Source: Calditrichia bacterium (GTDB taxonomy: Bacteria; Calditrichota; Calditrichia; RBG-13-44-9). Taken from it: DNA of 7,400 bases. This document shows, one piece after another, positions 1 to 7,055 of the stretch (positions are counted from its first letter, which is position 1; every line of letters begins with the position of its first letter). Where the stretch lies: contig JALXCH010000157.1 in assembly GCA_026991005.1 (NCBI GenBank), forward strand, positions 1 to 7,400. The letters run 5' to 3'. A program made the position numbers and the translations under genes. A model generated the notes under the pieces. It ran no database searches and was not told where the DNA came from. It saw only the letters and a program-made list of their open reading frames with translations.

Positions 1-1
1 A

Positions 2-29
2 CATTTTACATTTTTCATTTTTCATTCAG
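2..29. repeat. Short heptamer repeat tract (CATTTTT units)
   Basis: Four consecutive 7-bp units can be read directly: CATTTTA (2-8), CATTTTT (9-15), CATTTTT (16-22) and a degenerate CATTCAG (23-29). The tract lies downstream of the minus-strand flavodoxin gene and may continue to the left of the window. The unit length matches that of the longer degenerate tract near 7056-7188, although the unit sequence differs. No function is evident. It could simply be AT-rich slippage sequence, and four units is a small number. Confidence 0.5.
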
Positions 30-95
30 TACCCCCTGTGGTTTTTGGAATATCTGGGGTTGTCAAAATCAATTCAAAATTCTTAATTCTCTTTC

Positions 96-692
96 TTAAG
101 GATTATTCCCCTTTGGTCCGGTGCCACCGGCAAGAAACTGCCGTGTAACAAGCGCTACTCTCCGACCCAGGCTTTCCGCTTTTTGCAGGAACATCGGCTG
201 CGTGGATTTTTTCTTTCCAAACGGTTTCTCTTCCGTTACCGCCGAGGCTCCAAACGCCTGTTGCCAGTGGGGACCACCCACCACAATCATTCCAAAAATG
301 AGCATGGAATGAAGAATGTTCAATTGCACCAGCTCCTCACCCGCGGAAATACCGCCACCGGTTGCGAACGCCGCACCAATTTTGTTCTTTAACGGCTCCC
401 CTTTAAAGGGCCACCGGTTGATAAACGATTGTACCGGAGGCGCCACGTTGGCATTGTACACCGGGGAGCCTACAATAACGGCATCCGCCCAGAGCACATC
501 GGCGTTTTTAGCTTGACCCACCGGGAGCAAACGAACATCCGTATCTTCTACCTCTTTCGCCCCGCGAGCCACCGCCTCGGCCATCGCTCGGGTATGCCCA
601 TCTTTGCTGTAATACACCACCAGCACATGGGTTCCGGCCAGAACGCCCGAAACAAACAATCCCAACCAGAATAGAACGATTTTTTGAATCAT
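96..692 (-). CDS. Flavodoxin/WrbA-like protein with N-terminal signal or anchor segment
   Basis: The protein has 198 residues. Residues 1-20 form a hydrophobic leader (MIQK, then a run rich in L, F and V) ending in V-L-A-G, a plausible signal peptidase I site or a membrane anchor. A flavodoxin fold follows: beta1 and a phosphate loop at about 22-34 (VLVVYYSKDGHT), the strand-loop GSPVYN at 75-80, a flavin-loop-like FATGGG at 109-114, and a C-terminal helix with LGRRVA at 175-180. Order and length fit the NAD(P)H:quinone oxidoreductase/WrbA branch, whose members bind FMN and reduce quinones; that activity is inferred. The ATG at 692 is chosen over the GTG at 698 because AAGGAG (minus strand, 705-700) lies 7 nt before the ATG but only 1 nt before the GTG. 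It is transcribed divergently from the HEAT-cyclophilin gene. The oddity is a flavodoxin with a Sec-type leader and no twin-arginine motif. Confidence 0.85.
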   Translation of the reverse strand: MIQKIVLFWLGLFVSGVLAGTHVLVVYYSKDGHTRAMAEAVARGAKEVEDTDVRLLPVGQAKNADVLWADAVIVGSPVYNANVAPPVQSFINRWPFKGEPLKNKIGAAFATGGGISAGEELVQLNILHSMLIFGMIVVGGPHWQQAFGASAVTEEKPFGKKKSTQPMFLQKAESLGRRVALVTRQFLAGGTGPKGNNP

Positions 693-809
693 GTTCACAC
701 TCCTTATTCGTTACCTCCGAAAATACATACCTGAATCCTGAGTATCAACTTGATTCGCAGGACAAATTTTCGGAAATTTGCAATTCTTAAGAAGGAAACG
801 GAGCTCAAT
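693..809. promoter_or_regulatory. Divergent intergenic region with inverted repeats, probable promoter/operator zone
   Basis: This 117-bp gap must hold the promoters for both the flavodoxin gene (leftward) and the HEAT-cyclophilin gene (rightward). It contains a perfect inverted repeat CAAATTT (763-769) / AAATTTG (774-780) around TCGG. It also has a spaced inverted pair CCGAAAAT (717-724) / ATTTTCGG (766-773) and a 10-bp palindrome TTCTTAAGAA (784-793). These could be regulator sites or mRNA leader hairpins. I could not assign convincing -35/-10 boxes. The regulatory role is an inference from position and symmetry only. Confidence 0.4.
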
Positions 810-2828
810 ATGAAAAAACGCCTCCTCTTTGTGCTGCTGCTGGTTTTCCTGTTCTCCTGCACCCGTCAAAATAATCAGATATTCCAGGAGATGCGCCATC
901 TGGAATATTTACGAGATGCCAATCCCGACAAATTTGTACTCTGGTTAAACCACACCGATGAACAGGTTCGCGCCCGGGCGGTAGCCACTTTGGGACGCAT
1001 TCAAGACAGCACGACCATTGCCTGGGTTGCCAATGCCCTCAACGATCCCAGTCCCGTAGTACGTCATGAAGCCGCTTTTGCCATCGGCCAGTTCTTTAAT
1101 ACCGCTGCCGAACAACCGGTTCTGGATGCTCTGGATCTGGAAAAAAACCAGATCATTATCGCCCGGCTGGTGGAAGCCATCGGGAAGGTGGGTACGGAAA
1201 AATCGTTTAATCGGATGCTGGATTTCATCGAAAGCCTGAATCCCGAGTACGAAAAAGCGGTAATGATTACCTCCGGGCTGCTGGCGTATCGGCATCATTC
1301 TCCCCTGCGCAATGCTCCTTACATTGGGATTGTGCTTAACCGTACAGAAAATCCCGATGTACGCTGGCGAGCTGCCTATGCCCTCTACCGCATCGCTTCG
1401 CCTCAAACCACCAAAGATCTGGTCAAAGCCCTCCAGGCGGACGACCCGCTTACCCGGGTGTTTGCGCTAAAGGGCCTGCGCATGATTCTTTCCATTATGC
1501 TCTCCCGGGAAAAAGCGGGGAAACCTAAAAATGCCATCATCGAACAGGCGCGGCAAATTCTCTGGTCCGATTCCTGTTTTAATCGGATTAAAGCTCTGGT
1601 ACAGGATTCCACATGGTATGTGCGCATGGAAGTCCAACACTACCTGAACACCATCAGCAGTCTTTCCCTCTGGCCGGTCATTGCGCGGGGAATTGGAGAC
1701 AATCATCCCTACGTAAGAGAAGCGGCGCTGGAAGCGGCTTCGAATTTCAAGAGCCAGCAGAGTCGGTTGGTGCTATTGGGCAATGCCTCGCAGGGTAAAA
1801 ATTGGCAGCAACGCGGGAAGGCACTGGTTGCATTAACACGCAATTACCCCAGCGAAGCCCTGACGTTCATTCGCAGCAACATCCATCGCTACCGTTTTCC
1901 GGAAAATTATTTTTTCATCAAAGCTCTGGGTACCCTGCCGGGGGAAGATGCCACAGAAATGCTCATGTCCCTGGCCGACTCTGATATCCCGGCACAGGTC
2001 ACCGCAGCTATCGAAGTGCTGACCCAGCGCGATGGCGTTCCTCTCAATTTTTATATGAAACATTTACAAAAAGGGGATCGAGCACTGACCACCCTCATTG
2101 CCAATTATCTGGGAGCGCTAAAGGAAGTGCAAGCCGTGCCTCATTTGATTGCTGCTTACCGGAAGTTCCGGGCACCTCAGGATGTGGAACCCATGGAAGC
2201 CATCATTGCAGCGCTGGGATACATTGGGGACAACCAGGCCGTACCTTTACTGGAGCAGGAATTAAACAATCCCTTCCCTTCAATTCGGAAAAAAGCACAC
2301 AAAGCATTGAAGATGATTACCGGTCGGGACTATCCTTTAAAACCCGTTCCACCGACTTTACTCACCCGCATCGATTTCCCTCCCGTTCCTGGTGACGAGC
2401 GACCCCGGGTGAGATTCCACACCACCAAAGGCGATTTTGTGATCGAGCTTCGCCCGGACAAAGCACCCGTTACCGTCGCCAATTTTGTGCATCTGGTGAA
2501 ACAGGGATTCTACAACGGAATTTATTTCCATCGGGTTGTTCCGGGGTTTGTGGTTCAGGCGGGTGACCCCCGCGGCGATGGTTGGGGTGGTCCTGGCTAT
2601 AGCATTCCCTGCGAATACAACGACCTGTTCTTTTACCGGGGTGTTGTGGGAATGGCCACCGCGGGAAAAGATACGGGGGGAAGCCAGTTTTTCATCACCC
2701 AGCTTCCCCAGCCCCATCTTAATGGCCGCTACACCGCTTTCGGTAAAGTGGTCTCCGGAATGAATGTGGTGGATATTCTGGAACCGTACGATAAGATCCT
2801 AAAAGCAGAAATTGTTAGTAATTCATAA
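810..2828 (+). CDS. HEAT-repeat lipoprotein with C-terminal cyclophilin-type peptidyl-prolyl isomerase domain
   Basis: The protein has 672 residues. It starts with a lipoprotein signal (MKKR, a hydrophobic core, L14-F15-S16-C17), so C17 should be lipidated and the mature protein sits on an envelope membrane facing the periplasm. Residues about 45-505 are helical repeats of HEAT/PBS-lyase type; repeats such as VRARAVATLGRI (53-64), VVRHEAAFAIGQF (83-95), VRWRAAYALYRI (184-195) and IRKKAHKALKMI (492-503) are visible. Residues about 533-672 are a cyclophilin domain. The catalytic arginine is in F573-H574-R575, followed by F580 and Q583, and S625-Q626-F627-F628 is present. H636 stands where human CypA has the cyclosporin-binding tryptophan, as in many bacterial cyclophilins. 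All core catalytic residues are present, so prolyl isomerase activity is likely. GGAG at 800-803 lies 6 nt before the ATG at 810, which excludes the upstream in-frame TTG at 750. The helical array probably acts as a client or partner-binding scaffold (inference). Confidence 0.9.
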   Translation: MKKRLLFVLLLVFLFSCTRQNNQIFQEMRHLEYLRDANPDKFVLWLNHTDEQVRARAVATLGRIQDSTTIAWVANALNDPSPVVRHEAAFAIGQFFNTAAEQPVLDALDLEKNQIIIARLVEAIGKVGTEKSFNRMLDFIESLNPEYEKAVMITSGLLAYRHHSPLRNAPYIGIVLNRTENPDVRWRAAYALYRIASPQTTKDLVKALQADDPLTRVFALKGLRMILSIMLSREKAGKPKNAIIEQARQILWSDSCFNRIKALVQDSTWYVRMEVQHYLNTISSLSLWPVIARGIGDNHPYVREAALEAASNFKSQQSRLVLLGNASQGKNWQQRGKALVALTRNYPSEALTFIRSNIHRYRFPENYFFIKALGTLPGEDATEMLMSLADSDIPAQVTAAIEVLTQRDGVPLNFYMKHLQKGDRALTTLIANYLGALKEVQAVPHLIAAYRKFRAPQDVEPMEAIIAALGYIGDNQAVPLLEQELNNPFPSIRKKAHKALKMITGRDYPLKPVPPTLLTRIDFPPVPGDERPRVRFHTTKGDFVIELRPDKAPVTVANFVHLVKQGFYNGIYFHRVVPGFVVQAGDPRGDGWGGPGYSIPCEYNDLFFYRGVVGMATAGKDTGGSQFFITQLPQPHLNGRYTAFGKVVSGMNVVDILEPYDKILKAEIVSNS

Positions 2829-2949
2829 AATCTCTGGCTAAATTCGAGCCGGAAAAGTTCCTGTTTTCTGCAAAATTTAAAATGAATATTTCTTTATTAA
2901 CATCTAAAGGTTGCTAAATTTTCCGTTTCATTAAAAATCCGGGGGTCCT

Positions 2950-3720
2950 ATGAACTCGTTTTCTCGCCATTTAATCTTAGCGATGTTTTTGTTGCTGGGG
3001 CTTTTCCTGCTGCTTTCTGCCCAGGAAAAAAGTTCTTACGTTGCCCAGGGAGATGAAGCTTACGCTGCTTTTCAGAACGAAAAAGCTTTACAATTTTATC
3101 AGAAAGCGGTACAGGAGGATTCCACCAATTACGAGGCACTCTGGAAGCTGGCTCGCGCCTACGTGGATGTTGGGGAACGATTGAAAGACAAAGACAAGCG
3201 CAGCGAATATTACAAAGCATCGGAAAAATACGCGCGTAAAGCCGTACAGGTGAACCCCAACGGTGCAGAGGGACATTTGTTTCTCAGTATTGCTCTGGGG
3301 CGTGTGGCGCTGGATGCCGGTCCCAAAGAACGCATCCGCCTTTCCAAAGAGATTAAAGCAGAAGTCGATAAAGCGCTGGAGCTGGATCCCAACAACGACA
3401 CCGCCTGGCACGTGCTGGCACGCTGGCATCGTAAACTTTCTTCACTAAGCTGGATTGAACGCGGGTTTGCCAACACCTTCCTGGGTGGGGTACCGAAAGA
3501 AGCATCCATGGACAAAGCCATCGAATGCTTTAAAAAAGCAATTGAACTAAACCCCAACCACATCAATCATCACCTGGAACTGGGAATTACTTACGAGAAA
3601 ATTGGTAACAAAGAGGCGGCTCGGGCAGAATACCAGAAAGTGCTGGAACTGCCCAAATCCGATGCAGATGATGATTTACACAAAGAGGAAGCACGCAAAC
3701 GATTGAAAGATCTGGACTAA
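2950..3720 (+). CDS. Exported TPR protein resembling the RMDN (regulator of microtubule dynamics) family
   Basis: The protein has 256 residues. An N-terminal signal peptide (about 1-24: MNSFSRH, a leucine-rich core, S-A) predicts export to the periplasm. The rest is alpha-helical TPR: a first repeat near 31-63 (GDEAYAAFQNEKALQFYQKA), a helical pair near 86-120, LDPNNDTAWHVLARWHRKL near 145-163, and a classical repeat at about 186-236 (MDKAIECFKKAIELNP, then LGITYEKIGNKEAARAEY). The W-H-x-L-x-R-W block, the S-W-I-E-R motif (166-170) with a short linker to the last TPRs, and the closing E-E-A-R-K-R-L-K-D-L helix follow the pattern I recall for animal RMDN1-3. The function is unknown, and a protein-protein scaffold role is likely. 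GGGGG just before the ATG (2941-2945) is the only ribosome-binding candidate. The gene is 19 bp upstream of the MscS gene and probably shares its transcript. Confidence 0.85.
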   Translation: MNSFSRHLILAMFLLLGLFLLLSAQEKSSYVAQGDEAYAAFQNEKALQFYQKAVQEDSTNYEALWKLARAYVDVGERLKDKDKRSEYYKASEKYARKAVQVNPNGAEGHLFLSIALGRVALDAGPKERIRLSKEIKAEVDKALELDPNNDTAWHVLARWHRKLSSLSWIERGFANTFLGGVPKEASMDKAIECFKKAIELNPNHINHHLELGITYEKIGNKEAARAEYQKVLELPKSDADDDLHKEEARKRLKDLD

Positions 3721-3739
3721 TTCAGGAGGATTCCTTTCC

Positions 3740-4804
3740 ATGGAGCTGTTTGCTTTTCTGAAAAATCCGATCTATCTGGCGTTGCTAAAAATTGTGCTGG
3801 TTATACTCCTTGCTATTGCAATTTATTATTTGCTCAAATTCTTGCTTATTAAACAACTTCGAAAATTTTCCCGAAAAACTCGCACTCAGCTCGATGACTT
3901 AATCTTTGAATTTTTCGAGAAATTTCTCTTTCGTATCATTTTTATTACAGCTCTCTATTTTGTAGGGGAGTTTCTTTCGGTATTTTCCGGTGAAAAGTTC
4001 TTCTTTTATTTCTCCCAGGTACTTTACGCTGTTGTGGTGATTGTGATTACCACTCTGGTGGTGCGAATCATCAACCTCATCATTACCTACTATTTGAACC
4101 GCATTTCCCGGCGCACCGGGACGGAGATTGAAAAGGACTTTGGGTTGTTGCTTCAACGGGTGGTGCAAATTGTAGCCTACACCATTGCTACCATCACTGT
4201 GCTTACCCATTTCAATGTAGATGTCAAAGGTCTGGTGGCTACTCTGGGTGTAGGCTCCCTGGCTATTGCTCTGGCGGCCCAGGATACCCTTTCCAATATG
4301 ATTGCCGGATTTGTGATCATGGTCGATCGCCCATTTCGGGTGGGCGATCGCATCAAAACCCCCAACAACGTGGTGGGCGAAGTGTACGAAATTGGGCTGC
4401 GCAGCATGAAACTGCTGGATTTCGAAAAAAACCTACACATCATTCCCAATGCCGATATCATTAAATCGGAAGTGATTAACTATTCCTATCCCAATCCCAA
4501 AGTGCGGGTAAAAGTGGATGTGGGTGTGGCATACGGCAGCAATCTGGAAGAAGTAAAACGCATAATGATTGAGGTGTGCCAGAAGCATCCAAAGGTTCTG
4601 GACGATCCGCCACCCAATGCTTATTTCGTGAATTTTGGGGATTCCTCCCTGGACCTAACCTGCATTTCCTTCGTCGAACACTACAAGGATGCCTGGACAA
4701 CTGCTGATGAAATCCGCATGGCCATTTATAAAGCGTTTGATGAGCACAATATTGAGATTCCTTTCCCTCAGCACGTGGTTTATTTACACAGGAATAGTGA
4801 ATGA
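3740..4804 (+). CDS. MscS-family small-conductance mechanosensitive channel
   Basis: The protein has 354 residues, longer than E. coli MscS (286) because of extra N-terminal membrane helices. Hydrophobic segments lie near 11-36, 61-83, 92-118 and 140-157, and the pore-lining helix is near 163-195. The pore segment matches the family: SLAIALAAQDTLSN (173-186) has L174 and L178 where the hydrophobic seal leucines lie, Q181 conserved, D182 in place of the E. coli hinge glycine, and G190 conserved. RPFRVGDRI (197-205) leads into the beta domain, with IPNADII (235-241) in the upper part. The protein ends with the conserved IPFPQ (339-344 region). It should open under membrane tension to release solutes after hypoosmotic shock. 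A strong Shine-Dalgarno AGGAGG (3724-3729) lies 10 nt before the ATG. The stop overlaps the start of the ThyX-like gene (ATGA at 4801-4804). Confidence 0.95.
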   Translation: MELFAFLKNPIYLALLKIVLVILLAIAIYYLLKFLLIKQLRKFSRKTRTQLDDLIFEFFEKFLFRIIFITALYFVGEFLSVFSGEKFFFYFSQVLYAVVVIVITTLVVRIINLIITYYLNRISRRTGTEIEKDFGLLLQRVVQIVAYTIATITVLTHFNVDVKGLVATLGVGSLAIALAAQDTLSNMIAGFVIMVDRPFRVGDRIKTPNNVVGEVYEIGLRSMKLLDFEKNLHIIPNADIIKSEVINYSYPNPKVRVKVDVGVAYGSNLEEVKRIMIEVCQKHPKVLDDPPPNAYFVNFGDSSLDLTCISFVEHYKDAWTTADEIRMAIYKAFDEHNIEIPFPQHVVYLHRNSE

Positions 4805-6360
4805 AGATTATCCTTTCCGGTTACAATCTGGACATAGAGACTTTAAAAGAATTACGCCAGTTTGTAGAGCAGGTTTATTCTCAGCTTTCTCCAGAAGCGT
4901 TTCAGAAATTGGGAGAAGAAGAGCGCAATGCTACACTGCACCGGCTTTACCAGCAGGCCAGTGAATTGCATTTGCGGGATAATCTGACTCCGGAAACGCT
5001 CTCTGCCGCCTATGCCCGCATCAGCCGGAGTCCCAAAGCGGTGGATGAATTGCGCGAGATTGCCCGCCGGGAGGTGGATCGGGCCCGCAAATCTAATCGC
5101 AACATTATCTTTGGATTGGGGCACAGTTCCGTTGCCGAACATGCGGTATTCAATTTCGATGTTCTGGGCGTATCCCGATTGGCGGTGGAATTTATTGAGC
5201 ATTTCCGCCTGGCATCGTTTACGGAAAAATCCCAGCGTTACGTCCTGTTTCAGGATGAATACCATATTCCGGAAGAAATTACCCATCCCGAACTGCGCCG
5301 GGAATACCAGCAGGTAGTACAAAAGCTTTTTGCGGCTTACCATCATTTGTATGCTTCCCTGCGCCCTTACGTTTTCGAGAAATTTCCGCAGCTTGCCCGG
5401 GAAAAGAAGAATCATTCCCAACTGGAAGGGCTGGCAAAGGAAGATGCTCGCTACATCACCCCTCTGGCAACCCAAACTCAGCTGGGCATGACCCTGAACG
5501 CCCGCTCCCTGGAACACATGATTGCACGCGGGTTAGCCCACCCCCTCAAAGAAATTCAGGCATTTGCCAATGCTCTTTACCAGGAAGCGGCACACCATGC
5601 CCCCTCCCTCATTAAATATACCGAACCAACCGATTACCTTCGCTACAAAGAAACCGATATTCAGATAGCACTGCAATCGCTTCCTCTTCCCGGGGCCGCT
5701 TTTTCAGAGGAAGAAGATGTTCGACTCCTTGAAATAACCCCGGAAGCCGATGTGCAGGTTCTGGCTTCGGTGCTTTTTCACTTCCACCATGTGCCTTTTT
5801 CCCGGGCCCTTCACACAGCGCGCCAACTCACCGCCCGGCAAAAGCAGGAACTTTTCCGCAGCATTTTTCGCCACATTAATCCCTGGGACAGCGTTCTGCG
5901 GGAATTTGAAAACGTAACGATGACCTTCGAACTAACCATCAGTGCTTCCTGCTTCGGTCAGCTTAAACGACACCGCATGGCAACCATTATTCCTCAGGAT
6001 TACCATCCCGCACTGGGATTGACAATCCCCGAAGCCATCGAAGCGGTGGGACTCAAGGACTTTTTTCTGGAACACGTTTCCCTGGCAGAATCTCTTTATC
6101 GAAAATTAGCCCAAGAAATCCCCGAAGCAAAAAATTACATTCTCACCAATGCCCACCGCCGGCGGGTTCTGTTTCGTTTAAATTTACGAGAACTCTATCA
6201 CTTCTTGCGTTTACGCGAAGATCACCACGCTCAGTGGGATATCCGACAAATTGCTGAAAAAATGCATGGCCTGGTACAGAAAGAAATCCCGTTTGCCGGT
6301 GCTCTACTGGCCGGTAAAGATCGTTTTCCGGAAACTTACCGGAATTTTTTTCGCAATTGA
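4801..6360 (+). CDS. thyX: Tandem-domain ThyX-like protein (FAD-dependent thymidylate synthase family)
   Basis: The protein has 519 residues, about twice a normal ThyX (roughly 220-250), with two ThyX-like halves. ThyX makes dTMP from dUMP using methylene-tetrahydrofolate, FAD and NADPH. First half (about 60-275): an AAYARIS motif (69-75), GHSSVAEH (107-114), HFRLASFTEKSQRY (134-147) aligning with the signature RHRxxSxxxxSxRY, and NARSLEHM (233-240). Here R-H of RHR is replaced by H134-F135, but S139, S144, R146 and Y147 remain. Second half (about 320-519): FEN (369-371) where FEH is expected, an intact RHR (390-392) but D400 and H402 where Ser and Arg belong, and a textbook C-terminal block LNLRELYHFLRLR (460-472) plus AQWDIR (477-482). 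The active site therefore looks divided between halves. Thymidylate synthase activity is likely but unproven. ATGA overlap with the channel gene and AGGA at 4790-4793 suggest coupled translation. Confidence 0.85.
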   Translation: MKIILSGYNLDIETLKELRQFVEQVYSQLSPEAFQKLGEEERNATLHRLYQQASELHLRDNLTPETLSAAYARISRSPKAVDELREIARREVDRARKSNRNIIFGLGHSSVAEHAVFNFDVLGVSRLAVEFIEHFRLASFTEKSQRYVLFQDEYHIPEEITHPELRREYQQVVQKLFAAYHHLYASLRPYVFEKFPQLAREKKNHSQLEGLAKEDARYITPLATQTQLGMTLNARSLEHMIARGLAHPLKEIQAFANALYQEAAHHAPSLIKYTEPTDYLRYKETDIQIALQSLPLPGAAFSEEEDVRLLEITPEADVQVLASVLFHFHHVPFSRALHTARQLTARQKQELFRSIFRHINPWDSVLREFENVTMTFELTISASCFGQLKRHRMATIIPQDYHPALGLTIPEAIEAVGLKDFFLEHVSLAESLYRKLAQEIPEAKNYILTNAHRRRVLFRLNLRELYHFLRLREDHHAQWDIRQIAEKMHGLVQKEIPFAGALLAGKDRFPETYRNFFRN

Positions 6361-6414
6361 AACTTTCCTAATTTTACCTTCATCTAAAATAATTAATTTT
6401 GGGAGGATTTAGCT

Positions 6415-6678
6415 ATGCCAACGTACAAATATCGTTGTTCTTCCTGTGGGTATGAATTTGAACAATTCAGCTCCATTTCTTCTTACAGCAAGGAACTGGA
6501 ATGCCCCATTTGCGGAAAAACGGCCCATTTAACCATTACCGGTGGAGCCGGACTTATCTTTAAAGGAAGTGGCTTTTACATTACTGATTACAAAAATAAA
6601 AACAATGGAAACAGCACTACGAAAACAAAGTCCAGTACAAGTTCCAGTTCTACCTCTAAGAAATCCGGTTCAAAATAA
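6415..6678 (+). CDS. FmdB-family zinc ribbon protein
   Basis: The protein has 87 residues. The N-terminal 45 residues are a typical FmdB/CxxC zinc ribbon: MPTYKYRC, then C8-x2-C11 and C30-x2-C33 as ligands, with the usual YEFE segment after the first pair (13-16) and a GLIFKGSGFYITDY block (51-64) conserved in this family. The tail from about residue 65 is low complexity, rich in S, T, K and N, and probably disordered. The family was named as a putative regulator in formamidase operons, but its molecular role is not established and I assign none. GGGAGG at 6401-6406 gives a good ribosome binding site 8 nt before the ATG. The gene follows the ThyX-like gene by 54 bp and is the last of the run before the terminator. 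Confidence 0.92.
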   Translation: MPTYKYRCSSCGYEFEQFSSISSYSKELECPICGKTAHLTITGGAGLIFKGSGFYITDYKNKNNGNSTTKTKSSTSSSSTSKKSGSK

Positions 6679-6699
6679 TTGCATTTTTTCCATTTTTCG

Positions 6700-6740
6700 A
6701 AGCTGTGGCTGCGGAGGTTCTTTCGCAGCTTTTTTATTTT
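6700..6740 (+). terminator. Rho-independent terminator of the TPR-MscS-ThyX-FmdB run
   Basis: AAGCTGTG (6700-6707) pairs with CGCAGCTT (6724-6731), with one G-U pair. An alternative internal stem GCTGCG (6708-6713) / CGCAGC (6724-6729) competes for the same right arm. The stem runs directly into TTTTTTATTTT (6730-6740). It lies 22 bp after the FmdB stop codon, as expected for the end of this transcription unit. Confidence 0.85.
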
Positions 6741-7055
6741 ATTCGCCAAGGTTTGACCTCGGAATATTGACTTCCCCTTTTTTTATAAGAAATTAGTGCT
6801 TTAGAAAAACAAACCACAGAAATAGGAATTTTACTATCAGGAAATATTTCCGGTAAGTTTATAATTGATAATATCATTTTCCACATCTCTGAAATACACA
6901 AAGATACAGTGATATACCAAGCGCCTTTTCACCCCCATCTGCGAGATGAAGAAGCAGTCTCACTCCGACGCTGACAAAACAACTCATTGCATTGCTACAT
7001 CTCCTGGGTCGATGGACTGTCCTGTCATTTCCCATCCGAAGAATCATGCGAAAGC
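6741..7055. other. Non-coding intergenic stretch with possible decayed repeat material
   Basis: I find no open frame with a ribosome binding site or a recognisable protein here. The left part is AT-rich and contains a 12-bp palindrome GGAAATATTTCC (6840-6851). The right part (about 6930-7050) is more GC-rich, with a small hairpin CATCT/AGATG (6936-6948). On the minus strand, blocks such as GTGAGACTGCTTC (around 6963-6951), AAATGACAGG (7030-7021) and GATTCTTCGG (7045-7036) resemble, from memory, dispersed intergenic repeats found in many bacterial genomes. This could be a degraded repeat or mobile remnant. The identification is tentative. Confidence 0.35.

Noticed and set aside
31..60. ACCCC (31-35) / GGGGT (56-60) stem as terminator for the flavodoxin gene
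   Set aside because: The stem is short, the loop is 20 nt, and no T-run follows on the minus strand.
693..698. GTG start at 698 for the flavodoxin-like gene
   Set aside because: The AAGGAG sequence would be only 1 nt away, whereas it is 7 nt from the ATG at 692.
750..809. Upstream in-frame TTG start for the HEAT-cyclophilin gene
   Set aside because: It would place 20 charged residues before an excellent lipoprotein signal, and no ribosome binding site precedes it. GGAG sits properly before the ATG at 810.
945..1406. 153-residue open frame on the minus strand inside the HEAT-cyclophilin gene
   Set aside because: It is antisense to well-supported HEAT repeats and has no domain or ribosome binding site that I can recognise.
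2829..2949. Terminator (GGCT/AGCC at 2836-2850) or promoter between the HEAT-cyclophilin and TPR genes
   Set aside because: The stem is only 4-5 bp without a T-run, and the best -10-like word (TAAATT at 2915) lacks a matching -35. A transcription boundary here is possible but not shown.
4852..5517. 221-residue open frame on the minus strand inside the ThyX-like gene
   Set aside because: It lies fully antisense to a gene with clear family motifs, has no recognisable domain, and appears to be a shadow frame.
6840..6851. Palindrome GGAAATATTTCC as an operator
   Set aside because: It is AT-rich, lies downstream of a terminator, and no gene follows it in the window.
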